DNA of 64,000 nt from Finegoldia magna ATCC 29328 (GTDB lineage: Bacteria; Bacillota; Clostridia; Tissierellales; Peptoniphilaceae). A model generated the notes under the pieces. That model searched no databases. It was not told the origin of the DNA and was given only the letters and a program-made list of their open reading frames with translations. This document shows, piece by piece, positions 46,219-54,815 of this stretch; positions within the stretch are counted from its first letter, which is position 1; the number at the start of each line of letters is the position of its first letter. The position numbers were made by a program, and so were the translations under genes. The DNA lies in contig NC_010376.1 of assembly GCF_000010185.1 (NCBI RefSeq), positions 1,249,501 through 1,313,500 on the forward strand, read 5' to 3'.

Positions 46219-46416
46219 AGTTTCCTCCTGTTATTGGTATTTTACTAAAAGTAATTATAAGCGTTTTACGGTGATTGCTTTCTTTCTATTTTTTACATTT
46301 TAGCTTTTTACCACATTAACTCTTATTTATATTTTAACATATTTTTTAATAAATATTACAATAATATGTAGTATAAAAATATCATTAAATTTGAATCAAC
46401 AGGAAATAAAGTAATA

Positions 46417-46474
46417 AAAAATAATTATCAACAAGCAAAAAGACCACAAAATGAATTTCAATTCATGTGGTCTT
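46417..46474. repeat. direct repeat copy B, containing a terminator hairpin
   Basis: 58 bp copy of 42797-42855. On the minus strand its hairpin followed by a T run ends the S41-like paralog 3/4 transcript, whose stop is at 46502. Confidence 0.85.
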
Positions 46475-46501
46475 GAAGCTTCTCATATTTCCTAGAAATA
46501 T

Positions 46502-48028
46502 CTAATTAAATATTCCCTTTATTCTATCAAACAAAGAATTGTTTCCTTCATCTCTCAGCACATAATTCATAACCTTGTCATTGCCAACTGCGTAATCTTC
46601 GATTTGGTTTTCGATAAACATATCAGGATACCACGTTGATCCATCACCTTTATTTAAATTCGAAGAGTGTATAACATCTTTGTAAGTATAATCATATCTT
46701 CTCATTTCTCCTGATGTGTGTATGAATAGTTTGCTTTTCCCGAGATATACAATATTTCCTCCAGACATATTATGATTTGAAGCTCCCGCAGTATTTGTTC
46801 CAATCATCTGTACATTTTCTAAGTTCCTTTTTACACTATCCAACATTCTTATCCCAGCTGAAAAAGTATCTTCACCAGTTAACACTTTAATATTGATTTT
46901 TGGATTTAATAATTGATATTGCATTATCGCAAACTCTAATTCTTTTGCGTTTGTAAACATGCCACCACCATTATATCTGATGTCTAATATGATGTTGTCA
47001 ATATCTTTTGCTTGTATTTCATTTTGCATTTTAGTTATCATATCTTTTAATACGTTATCTTTATTGATATCGTAAGAATCATTATATTTAATTACTAAAT
47101 TTCTGTTTGATTTATAGAAGTAAAATGGTTTATTTTCTGTGAATTGTTCTTTTCCCCAATTTGTATATGCATCCCATTTTAATTCACTAGTATCATACAT
47201 TATTTGATTGTAGCTTTCATCATCGTAATAATTTTTGTATATTCCAATACTCTCAGTTTTAATGGTGTCTACAATTTTATCAACGATTTTTCCATTTTGC
47301 AAAATTTGTAAATGTACTTTATCTCCTTTTATTATATTTTCTTTTTTAAGTAAATCTGTGTATAACATGTAACCATAATGTAAAATATTTTTCTTTCCAA
47401 TTTCATTCTCTGCAGAAATGTATTTGCACACTATTTTCAATATTTCAGATGATTTTACACCTTCAATGCTTACGATTTTAGAATACAATAAGTCCTTGCA
47501 TTTTTCCGTTGTATTTATGATGTAGAATTCGTCGCCAATTATTTTTATTATGAACGGGAATTGCTCTGTCCCCAAATGCCACATAGCAGTTGTGTGTCTA
47601 TCGTTCATGTTAGATATTATTTTACTAAGCTGTAAATTCAAATCTCCAACTGTATTTCCTGTTGGATTTTGTAGTAATTTATCAATATCCGAATCTAGTT
47701 GTTCTTTTGTGTATCCTCCAAGATAGCCTTGTTCATGAATATAAAAGCTTTTAAAATTATTAACATCTTTTATGTAATCTTCTTTTGATAAAATTCTATT
47801 TAATTCAATCTCTCCAAGTTTTTTGTGTTTTTCCTTGCTTGTATCTAAGTTTCCCTTGTTGTACATGCTATTTACAGATAATGTTAATACTTCTATATTA
47901 TCAAGTTCATTTTCAGAATATGAAATATTAGAAAAAGCTACTGCTATAACTATGATTATAGCAGCGCTCATTTTTTTGATCTTATTTATCATTTTTGATT
48001 TGTATCCCTTTTCTGTAATGATTTTCAT
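46502..48028 (-). CDS. secreted S41-like peptidase paralog 3
   Basis: 508 residues. Basic N-terminus then signal peptide MSAAIIIVIAVAFSNISYSE (about 20-39). Core motifs: NMNDRHTTAMWH (DRH in place of DGH), IILDIRYNGGGMFTN, Ser motif EDTFSAGIRMLDSVK, and IGTNTAGASNH with no Lys. C-terminal block STWYPDMFIENQIEDYAVGND, then RDEGNNSLFDRIKGIFN, a tail otherwise seen in paralog 4 and the pseudogene. It therefore combines the core of paralogs 1/2 with the tail of paralog 4. AAGGAG site; 28 nt after paralog 4. Confidence 0.75.
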   Translation of the reverse strand: MKIITEKGYKSKMINKIKKMSAAIIIVIAVAFSNISYSENELDNIEVLTLSVNSMYNKGNLDTSKEKHKKLGEIELNRILSKEDYIKDVNNFKSFYIHEQGYLGGYTKEQLDSDIDKLLQNPTGNTVGDLNLQLSKIISNMNDRHTTAMWHLGTEQFPFIIKIIGDEFYIINTTEKCKDLLYSKIVSIEGVKSSEILKIVCKYISAENEIGKKNILHYGYMLYTDLLKKENIIKGDKVHLQILQNGKIVDKIVDTIKTESIGIYKNYYDDESYNQIMYDTSELKWDAYTNWGKEQFTENKPFYFYKSNRNLVIKYNDSYDINKDNVLKDMITKMQNEIQAKDIDNIILDIRYNGGGMFTNAKELEFAIMQYQLLNPKINIKVLTGEDTFSAGIRMLDSVKRNLENVQMIGTNTAGASNHNMSGGNIVYLGKSKLFIHTSGEMRRYDYTYKDVIHSSNLNKGDGSTWYPDMFIENQIEDYAVGNDKVMNYVLRDEGNNSLFDRIKGIFN

Positions 48029-48056
48029 AAAATACTCCTTACAATGTTTCCTGGTA

Positions 48057-49532
48057 TTATCTTTTCAAATTTTTTATTTTGTTGATCAAGAAATTGTCTC
48101 CTTCATCTCTCAATGCATAATTCATTGCAGGGTCATTTCCTATCATGTAATCTGCAAAAGACTTTTCTGCGTGGAAGTCTGGTGTCATTGTATTCCTGTC
48201 AAAATCAAAGTTCATATAATTAAATAAATACGAATCGACATTTTCATAGTGTTGTCTAAAAACAGTTGTACAGTAATTTATCCCAATATAAGTATCTCTC
48301 GTATATGCATATTCCACATTTCCTGCACTCGTTAATACTGGAAATCCGCTATCTTTTCCTATGACTTCGACATTATGAAAGTTCTTCAAAAATAACAAAG
48401 CGCAATCTCCTGCAGCAGAGTAAGTTCCATCGCTTACAAGAACTTTTATTTTGGTTTTAGGATTTGAACCCTGATACGCCATCATCTTACTAAAAATATT
48501 GAATATATATGATGAGTTTCCTCCAGAGTTATATCTTAAATCAATGATTATATTTGAAAATTTGTTACTATCTAATTTGTCGCAGACATCCTTGGTGAAT
48601 TTTTCAATCTTATAATTATCATTTTCAGTACAGGAATTATATCTAAGAATTAAATTGTCTTCTTTTGTTTCAATATAATGTAACTTATTTTTATCTACTG
48701 TTAATGTTAGCGGTTTGATAATATTATATTTTTCATTTTTGTCAGTTTTCGTATTAAAACTTATTAGGTTAGTTTTTATTCCATTAATCTTTAATTTACT
48801 AACTATAAAATCTTTTGATTCCTCAAATGGTATATCTAATTTTATTATTTTATCTCCAGTTTTTAATTCGTAAATATTCTTTTTTTCTGTCATCACATTT
48901 TCTTTTTTTAATATTTCATGATTATTCAAGAGTGAATTTTTAGTAAGATTTCTAAAACTTTCATTTTCCCCAATAGCATAATCTTCTAATCTATTTAAAA
49001 CATCTTTAATTTTAATATTATTTATACTTATGACTTCTGATCCTATTAACTTCTTATATTGATCTGTAGTACCAATTATGTAATATTTCCCATTACTTTT
49101 TTGAATAAAAACTGATGGTCGTGCAGTATATACTGTATTTAAAGAAACATGTCCTTGTTTATATTTTGAGATTACCTTCATTAAATCAAGACTTAGATCA
49201 AGAGCAGTTTTATTTTCTGAATCATTTAATAGTTTATTATAAGAATTTGTAATTTCATCAATGTTCTGTGCTTCATAATAAACATGATTATCATTCATGA
49301 AATCTCTTATATTTCTTACCTGATTCTTATATTTTTCTGAACTAATTGGATTATTACCTTTAATTACACTAGAATCATATTCTTCAATATTATTAGTGTT
49401 ATTTAAATCAATTAAGTCTTGTTGACTAGTTGTTATTATTTCATCCTGGCTAACAAAACTAGTAGTGGTTATAAAAAAAATCATAATCACTACTAATTTT
49501 ATTTTTTTACTTAACGTTTGTCTTTGAAACAT
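48057..49532 (-). CDS. secreted S41-like peptidase paralog 4 (second subfamily)
   Basis: 491 residues from the ATG at 49530-49532; AAGGTG lies 6 nt upstream, and longer in-frame starts overlap that site and the upstream mini-gene. Signal peptide LVVIMIFFITTTSFVSQ. Core motifs: KYKQGHVSLN (His kept, preceding Asp lost), IIIDLRYNSGGNSSY, Ser motif SDGTYSAAGDCALLF, and IGKDSGFPVLT where CtpA has its Lys motif. The C-terminal signature differs from paralogs 1-3: TPDFHAEKSFADYMIGND. The gene starts 14 nt after a 44-residue Cys-rich mini-protein gene and is probably co-translated with it. Confidence 0.75.
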   Translation of the reverse strand: MFQRQTLSKKIKLVVIMIFFITTTSFVSQDEIITTSQQDLIDLNNTNNIEEYDSSVIKGNNPISSEKYKNQVRNIRDFMNDNHVYYEAQNIDEITNSYNKLLNDSENKTALDLSLDLMKVISKYKQGHVSLNTVYTARPSVFIQKSNGKYYIIGTTDQYKKLIGSEVISINNIKIKDVLNRLEDYAIGENESFRNLTKNSLLNNHEILKKENVMTEKKNIYELKTGDKIIKLDIPFEESKDFIVSKLKINGIKTNLISFNTKTDKNEKYNIIKPLTLTVDKNKLHYIETKEDNLILRYNSCTENDNYKIEKFTKDVCDKLDSNKFSNIIIDLRYNSGGNSSYIFNIFSKMMAYQGSNPKTKIKVLVSDGTYSAAGDCALLFLKNFHNVEVIGKDSGFPVLTSAGNVEYAYTRDTYIGINYCTTVFRQHYENVDSYLFNYMNFDFDRNTMTPDFHAEKSFADYMIGNDPAMNYALRDEGDNFLINKIKNLKR

Positions 49533-49546
49533 ATCCATCACCTTTA

Positions 49547-49681
49547 TTATAATTCTTGAACACATACTAAAGTTCCATGACAGTCACACTTGTAATTCCA
49601 ACAAGAAACTTTGTTAATGCTACAAACTCTACTTCCACTTTTTCCTGCTCCATGATTTCTATCGTCCATTAAAATTTTCAT
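49547..49681 (-). CDS. 44-residue cysteine-rich mini-protein (RiPP/bacteriocin-like candidate)
   Basis: ATG at 49679-49681 with a strong GGAGG site (GGGAGGAAATT) at good spacing, stop TAA at 49547-49549. The N-terminal half is hydrophilic with a Gly/Ser stretch (MKILMDDRNHGAGKSGSRV). The C-terminal half is Cys-rich: residues 20, 27, 32, 34 and 40 are Cys, including SCWNYKCDCHGTLVC. No signal peptide. Leader-plus-Cys-core layout resembles ribosomal peptide precursors or small metal-binding peptides. No modification enzyme gene is adjacent; the only obvious partner is the S41-like gene 14 nt downstream. Function unknown; I do not recognise the family. Confidence 0.6.
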   Translation of the reverse strand: MKILMDDRNHGAGKSGSRVCSINKVSCWNYKCDCHGTLVCVQEL

Positions 49682-49761
49682 AATTTCCTCCCTGAATTTT
49701 ATTCCATTTCGGCAGATTTATTTTTAGACAATATTATTCTCCAACTACCTGCTTTGTCTTA

Positions 49762-50580
49762 TTAATTAAAAATAGACTTGATTTTATTAAATAAAGAACT
49801 ATCTCCTTCATCTCTCAATGCATAATTCATCGCAGGATCATTTCCTATCATGTAATCTGCAAATGATTGTTCTGCGTGAAAGTCTGGTGAAAGCATATCA
49901 CCTTCATAATCATAGTTTTTATAATTGTGTTTAAATACATCTTCCTTTTGATAATTTTGTTTAAATATTCTTATCCCATAATTACAATAAAGTTTTAGAC
50001 TTTTGATATAAAACATACTATCAGAACCCGTTGTATTTTTAATAGTAAATCCCGAATCAGATCCTATTACTTCAACATTATCCATTTTTCTCATCGTTTG
50101 CATAGTTGCGGGTGCTGTTGCAGAATATGAATTATTACTTATCAATACTTTAATTTTTGTCTTTGGATTTTTTATCTGATACAATGACATTTCTTTTAAA
50201 ATATATGGGTAAATGTAAGTACTACCTCCCCCATTGAATCTTAAATCCACAACTATTGTAGAAGACTTACTTTCATATAATTTTTTATTTATCTCTTTCG
50301 AAAAATCAAAGATATTAAATCTTTGTTTTTTATTTCAGAATAAAAGTTTTTTCTGTTTGATTTATTATATCTAGTGGTTTAATGCTAACAGAATTCTGAT
50401 TATTAATTCTATCTAAAATCTTAGCTTTATTCATAAAATAAGATTTGTCATTTATTTGATATTTGACTTCTAATTTGTCGATATTAATTAAAATGATATT
50501 TTTTTTATGTATAGAATTAAGCCGCGTAACGTTTTCATAATATTTAAATAAAGTCTTGCTATTAATTAATATTACCTTTA
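49762..50580 (-). pseudogene. decayed S41-like peptidase paralog 5
   Basis: The 3' part (49762 to about 50330) encodes the S41 core: FDFSKEINKKLYES...IVVDLRFNGGGST, the Ser motif NNSYSATAPATMQTM and the tail TPDFHAEQSFADYMIGNDPAMNYALRDEGD, close to paralog 4. Upstream the homology continues in another frame (KVILINSKTLFKYYENVTRL ... NSVSIKPLDIINQTEKTFILK) up to about 50580, with a frameshift near 50325. The signal peptide and first ~150 residues are absent. It is a truncated, frameshifted copy and not a functional secreted protein. Confidence 0.8.
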
Positions 50581-50597
50581 ATAGATTTTATTGTCAA
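50569..50597 (-). promoter_or_regulatory. promoter-like sequence at the edge of the decayed paralog
   Basis: Perfect TTGACA (50592-50597), 17-nt spacer, TAATAT (50569-50574). It points through the pseudogene toward the Cys-rich mini-protein gene. The bases 50598-50783 are AT-rich with no supported gene. Confidence 0.5.
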
Positions 50598-50783
50598 GAA
50601 TTTACTTATTTAATTTCCTAATAAATGTGTGCTATTTAATCTATATCCTTGTGTATTAATGATATATTATCAATTTATATCATCTAATATGGATATTTTC
50701 TACGTTTGCTAAGTTATTTCATTTATTTAAAATTTCAATATGTGATATAGTAATATATTCTTTTTTGAAATTATAATATGAAC

Positions 50784-50819
50784 TAAAAAAACAGGGACAT
50801 TATTTTTTAATGTCCCTGT
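50784..50819 (-). terminator. terminator of the 361-residue protein gene
   Basis: 12-bp perfect stem (50808-50819 with 50791-50802), 5-nt loop and seven T on the minus strand. Confidence 0.9.
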
Positions 50820-50837
50820 AAGATTGCTCTAATATAT

Positions 50838-51923
50838 TTATTTAAAATCCAATTTATCCACGAATTTTAGTATTTCTAATAGCTTTGTTCTTTTTTTGAA
50901 TGTTTTCTCTATGTTTTTCTTCAAATATTGGTACAAATCATCATTTCCAATTTCAAATGATTTGATTTCCATGACAATATTCATGTATTTTTTGTCTTTG
51001 TATGTGCTTTTTAATCTCTTTCGATAAATTTCCCAAACTTTTTCAAATGTTTTGTCTTTGTCTTGTTTGATAAGTTCTTCTACGAATAGTATAAAATAAT
51101 ACGAATCGTGTATTGATGACAAGTTTTTGAACACATTTGTATAATCTTCTTCGTTCAAATATTTCTTGGTTTCAGATATTATTTCTTTTTCCATTTCGAT
51201 TGAGTAATTGTCATTGTCCAAGCTTTGTGAAAGCATGATTACATAATCGTTGATTAATTTGAATGTGGATTCTTTGTCGTCTACTTTTGAGTATTTGTAT
51301 AGAAACTCTCTCCATTTTGCTATGAATTTCGTCATGTAATTCATAAGTATATACGTTCTGACATCTATTGTGAACACGTAATTGGGTGTGAATATGAAGA
51401 ACTTTTTGAAATAATCAAAATATTTTAACAATTCATCTGATATCATACTTATGGATAGTGTTGTGACTATTTCTTGGTTTTCTTCTGTTAATTGGATTTT
51501 TCCTTTTAATAATGATGGACTATTTCCATATTGTATGAGTTTTTTGATTGCGTATACGAATAGATAAGAATATGATTTATCATTTTCTATTTTGTCGAAC
51601 AAATCTTGTAACATATCAAAATCTTTGTCTTTAATTAGATATAGTATCGTCTTTTTGTGAAGTTGTACTTCGCTCATATCGCTGTAGTAATTCACAACTG
51701 AAGAAAATGAATTTTCTTGTTCACGTTCTACTAGGTCGATTAGTTCGATGTCACTGTTTCTGTCGTTGATGTATATGTCGTTAATTTTAAGAAGTTCTTG
51801 TTCGCTATTTTCGTTTTTGAATGCGAACTTCTTTTTGTTCCAATCGTAGATGCTTAGCCCATCTGTTCCTGTTTTTTTGTATATTAAAAAGTTGTTTAAT
51901 CTAAAAATATCGTAATTTTCCAT
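50838..51923 (-). CDS. uncharacterised 361-residue cytosolic protein
   Basis: I do not recognise a family. There is no signal peptide or membrane helix. The N-terminal ~60 residues look beta-rich (NYDIFRLNNFLIYKKTGTDGLSIYDWNKKKFAF). The remainder is predicted helical with many charged and aromatic residues and repeat-like helical pairs, as in TPR- or HEAT-like scaffolds (LIKDKDFDMLQDLFDKIENDKSYSYLF; WEIYRKRLKSTYKDKKYM). Encoded alone between two terminators, 71 nt after mazF. Codon use looks like its neighbours. Confidence 0.6.
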   Translation of the reverse strand: MENYDIFRLNNFLIYKKTGTDGLSIYDWNKKKFAFKNENSEQELLKINDIYINDRNSDIELIDLVEREQENSFSSVVNYYSDMSEVQLHKKTILYLIKDKDFDMLQDLFDKIENDKSYSYLFVYAIKKLIQYGNSPSLLKGKIQLTEENQEIVTTLSISMISDELLKYFDYFKKFFIFTPNYVFTIDVRTYILMNYMTKFIAKWREFLYKYSKVDDKESTFKLINDYVIMLSQSLDNDNYSIEMEKEIISETKKYLNEEDYTNVFKNLSSIHDSYYFILFVEELIKQDKDKTFEKVWEIYRKRLKSTYKDKKYMNIVMEIKSFEIGNDDLYQYLKKNIEKTFKKRTKLLEILKFVDKLDFK

Positions 51924-51937
51924 AGCTTAAATTATAT

Positions 51938-51971
51938 ACAAAAAAAGCTACCAAATCAAATTTGATAACTT
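51938..51971 (-). terminator. terminator of mazF
   Basis: 11-bp stem (51961-51971 with 51945-51955, two G-U pairs) and seven T on the minus strand. Confidence 0.8.
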
Positions 51972-51994
51972 TTTTATAAAATATGTAGTTTAGA

Positions 51995-52336
51995 TTATAT
52001 ACCCACAGATATTTTTAAAGCTTCATCCAACTTTATCAGAACTCTATCATCAAAGCTACCTACTTTTTCACGAAGCCTTTTTTTATCAATAGTTCTTATT
52101 TGTTCAGCTAAAATAACTGAATTTTTCGGTAAACCGTACTTGGATCGTTCTATTGCAACATGTGTTGGTAATTTCGCTTTATTTATTTGTGAAGTAATAG
52201 CTGCTATGACTACGGTTGGACTGTATTTGTTTCCCACATCATTTTGAACAACAACGACAGGTCTTACACCACCCTGCTCAGATCCAACAACAGGGCTTAA
52301 GTCTGCGTAAAATATGTCTCCTCTTTTTACTTTCAT
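51995..52336 (-). CDS. mazF: MazF/PemK-family endoribonuclease toxin
   Basis: 113 residues, the typical MazF size. [30 protein letters not shown] is the family opening, with the catalytic Arg in [15 protein letters not shown], the catalytic Thr/Ser region and [14 protein letters not shown] follow. It cleaves mRNA at short specific sequences in relatives. It lies after alr, as in Bacillus, but the antitoxin gene that normally sits between alr and mazF is absent. The 108-nt gap holds a terminator and a promoter instead. Confidence 0.9.
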   Translation of the reverse strand: MKVKRGDIFYADLSPVVGSEQGGVRPVVVVQNDVGNKYSPTVVIAAITSQINKAKLPTHVAIERSKYGLPKNSVILAEQIRTIDKKRLREKVGSFDDRVLIKLDEALKISVGI

Positions 52337-52379
52337 AAACTCACCCTATAAACTCTTCGCTATTTTAAGAACTGTTTTT

Positions 52380-52408
52380 ATTATATCCAAAACACTTCAA
52401 GAAATCAA
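52380..52408 (-). promoter_or_regulatory. promoter of mazF
   Basis: TTGATT (52403-52408), 17-nt spacer, perfect TATAAT (52380-52385). Confidence 0.65.
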
Positions 52409-52410
52409 TA

Positions 52411-52440
52411 CAAAAAACTTGCCCAACTTAAAAGCTGGGC
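52411..52440 (-). terminator. terminator of the acpS-nnrD-alr operon
   Basis: GCCCAGCTT/AAGTTGGGC stem (52432-52440 with 52421-52429) with six T on the minus strand, just after the alr stop. Confidence 0.85.
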
Positions 52441-52445
52441 TAAGA

Positions 52446-53621
52446 TTAGTTAATTTTTTGTAAATAGTCGCACACTTCTACGACTTTTCCATTTCTATTA
52501 TAAATTCTAGGAATTCTCATTGTAACTCTACACAAAAGCTCATAGACATTTGTGTTTGCCATTTCTGCCAACTTATACAATGATATTTCTCCCATGTCAT
52601 CTTTTCCGAACAACAAAACTTTGTCGCCGACTTTTACATCTCTAATGTATGTTACATCTATCATAATTTGGTCCATGCAGACTTTTCCCAAAATTTTTGC
52701 TTTTTTGCCGTTGATAATCACATAAGCTTTGTTGGATAATTCCAAAGGATAACCATCAGCATAACCTATTGTTGCTGTTGCAACTACTGTTTCAGAGTTT
52801 GTCGTGAATGTTCTTCCGTATCCGATGTCTGTTCCTTTTGGAACTGTTTTAATCATTGACACTGTTGTGTAAAGCGAAGATATTTCTTCCAGATTTAACC
52901 TAGAATTTTCTCTTACATAATCTGATGCGTGATAGCCGTAAAGTCCTATTCCACATCTTATCATATCCAAGAAATATCCGTGAATTATCGCTCCTGCATC
53001 ATTTGCTATGTGTTTTATTGGAACAGTTATTCCTCTGTTTTCCACATCAATCATAAAACCAATGTATGTATTGTATTGTTCTTTGGTATAAGAATAATCT
53101 TCGCTATCAGCATCTGAAAAATGACTGTAAATTCCTTGCAACACTACATTATCCATTTTATAAATTTTGAATATTTCTTCCAAGCATTTATCGCGGTCAA
53201 GTCGAACTTGGAACCCTAATCTTGTCATTCCTGTGTCAATTTTGATGTGAACTTTGCATATTTTGTTCAAACTTTTTGCAACGTTATTGATTTCAACTGC
53301 AGTATCGTAATCGTAAACTGTTAATTCGATGTTGTTTTTGATTGCGACTTCAATGTTTTCATTGGAAATGTAGCCTAAAATCATGATTGGTTTGAATATT
53401 CCATTTTTGCGAAGTTCCAAGGCTTCATTTATATTGGACACTGCAAAGTAATCTATTCCCAAATATTCCAATTCTTTTGTAATAAATGCTGCGCCTTGCC
53501 CATAAGCATTGGCCTTTACAACGGCACACATTTTGACTAAATTGCTTATGTTTTTGATTTCTTTGTAATTGTGTTTTAATTTATCTAAATCAACCTTCAA
53601 ATAACTTTGATATTTAAACAT
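52446..53621 (-). CDS. alr: alanine racemase
   Basis: 391 residues. PLP lysine Lys36 in CAVVKANAYGQGA, HIKIDTGMTRLGF, the PLP phosphate and hydrogen-bond region RCGIGLYGY, the second-base Tyr region TDIGYGRTF, and KVCMDQIMIDVT near the end. It supplies D-alanine for peptidoglycan. The start overlaps the nnrD stop by 1 nt, so they are coupled. Confidence 0.95.
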   Translation of the reverse strand: MFKYQSYLKVDLDKLKHNYKEIKNISNLVKMCAVVKANAYGQGAAFITKELEYLGIDYFAVSNINEALELRKNGIFKPIMILGYISNENIEVAIKNNIELTVYDYDTAVEINNVAKSLNKICKVHIKIDTGMTRLGFQVRLDRDKCLEEIFKIYKMDNVVLQGIYSHFSDADSEDYSYTKEQYNTYIGFMIDVENRGITVPIKHIANDAGAIIHGYFLDMIRCGIGLYGYHASDYVRENSRLNLEEISSLYTTVSMIKTVPKGTDIGYGRTFTTNSETVVATATIGYADGYPLELSNKAYVIINGKKAKILGKVCMDQIMIDVTYIRDVKVGDKVLLFGKDDMGEISLYKLAEMANTNVYELLCRVTMRIPRIYNRNGKVVEVCDYLQKIN

Positions 53622-54460
53622 TATTTCTCCTTACAAGCATTAATCGCTTCCGGTAAATTTCTAATTATATCCGATGCAATAATGCTGTCCTCTCCTATTT
53701 TTTGTTTTGCAAAATCTCCAGCCAGTCCGTGAATGTACACTCCCAATTTACAAGCTTCGAACACATCTCTGTTGTGCATAAAACTTGCAATAATTCCAGA
53801 CAAACAATCCCCACTTCCAGCTGTTGCCATTCCAGCGTTTCCTGTATTGTTTACATAAATTTCGTCATTTTTTGCGACGATTGTGTGATGGCCTTTGAGA
53901 ACTACTATACATTTGTGTTTTTTTGAAAAATCCGTAGCTACTTTCTCACGATTTTGATTGATATATTCTACATCCAATCCCGAAAGTCTACTAAATTCCA
54001 GTGGATGTGGCGTTATGGCAACTGAATAATCATCAAATTCTAGTTCACTGAAATCTTTTATTGAATTCAATCCATCTGCATCTATCAACACTGGTTTATG
54101 GAAGTTTTTGAGTACAGATTTTATCAACTCGTAATTTAATTTATCTTTTCCCATTCCACATCCAATTGCTACGCAGTTTTTATTGGAAATATATTCTAAA
54201 ATTTGAGAAATAGAATTATCACTCAATTTTTTATCCTCACATTCAAGTGGAAGTATTATATTCTCAACGGATTTAATTTGCATAATTTCCGAGATAATTT
54301 CAGGAACAATTGTGTACACCAATCCACTTCCGCATCTAAGTGCTGCCATGCTTGCCAAGTAGACGCTGCCGCACATTCCGTTCGAACCACCAACTATGCA
54401 TACTCTTCCGTAGTTTCCTTTATTGGAAAAGGGATCTCTTTTTTTTATTGTAAAATCCAT
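53621..54460 (-). CDS. nnrD: ADP-dependent NAD(P)H-hydrate dehydratase (NnrD/YjeF C-terminal domain)
   Basis: 279 residues, the dehydratase half only. The ribokinase-like fold shows VCIVGGSNGMCGSVYLASMAALRCGSGLV, GCGMGKD, VLIDADGLN, ITPHPLEFSRL and GSGDCLSGIIASFM with the catalytic Asp. It repairs hydrated NAD(P)H. The N-terminal epimerase (NnrE) domain often fused in this family is absent. It lies 1 nt after acpS. Confidence 0.9.
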   Translation of the reverse strand: MDFTIKKRDPFSNKGNYGRVCIVGGSNGMCGSVYLASMAALRCGSGLVYTIVPEIISEIMQIKSVENIILPLECEDKKLSDNSISQILEYISNKNCVAIGCGMGKDKLNYELIKSVLKNFHKPVLIDADGLNSIKDFSELEFDDYSVAITPHPLEFSRLSGLDVEYINQNREKVATDFSKKHKCIVVLKGHHTIVAKNDEIYVNNTGNAGMATAGSGDCLSGIIASFMHNRDVFEACKLGVYIHGLAGDFAKQKIGEDSIIASDIIRNLPEAINACKEK

Positions 54461-54461
54461 T

Positions 54462-54815
54462 CTAATCCTCCAACATCAACACGCACATTGCTACTGCATA
54501 TTCTCCATCATGAGAAATGGATGCATCAATATCTAAAACTTTTGGAAATTTATCTGTATTTAATTTTACAACTAATCCATCATCATGTATAGACTCTACA
54601 TCCATAAAACTCATTTTACCAATTCCAGTCTTCAAAGCTTTTGACACTGCCTCTTTCATGCAAAACATCCCTGTAATAGTCTCAAAACTACGATTTTTGG
54701 ATTCAATGTACGAAATTTCTCGTTCAGTAAAGACTTTTTTCATAAATTTATCCAGATTTTTTATGTTTTTTATTCGTGAAACTCTTAGAATATCAGTTCC
54801 ACATCTAATCTTCAT
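54462..54815 (-). CDS. acpS: holo-acyl-carrier-protein synthase
   Basis: 117 residues from the ATG preceded by AAGGAA (a longer frame begins at 54830). GTDILRVSRI with the Mg-binding Asp, FTEREISYIESK, FCMKEAVSKALKTGIG with the Glu/Lys pair, and SISHDGEYAVAMCV near the end. It transfers phosphopantetheine to ACP. It overlaps the upstream RelA/SpoT-like gene by 11 nt. Confidence 0.92.
   Translation of the reverse strand: MKIRCGTDILRVSRIKNIKNLDKFMKKVFTEREISYIESKNRSFETITGMFCMKEAVSKALKTGIGKMSFMDVESIHDDGLVVKLNTDKFPKVLDIDASISHDGEYAVAMCVLMLED

Noticed and set aside
49547-49681. SCIFF-type six-cysteine precursor
   Set aside because: There are only five Cys, their spacing does not fit, and there is no radical SAM maturase beside it.
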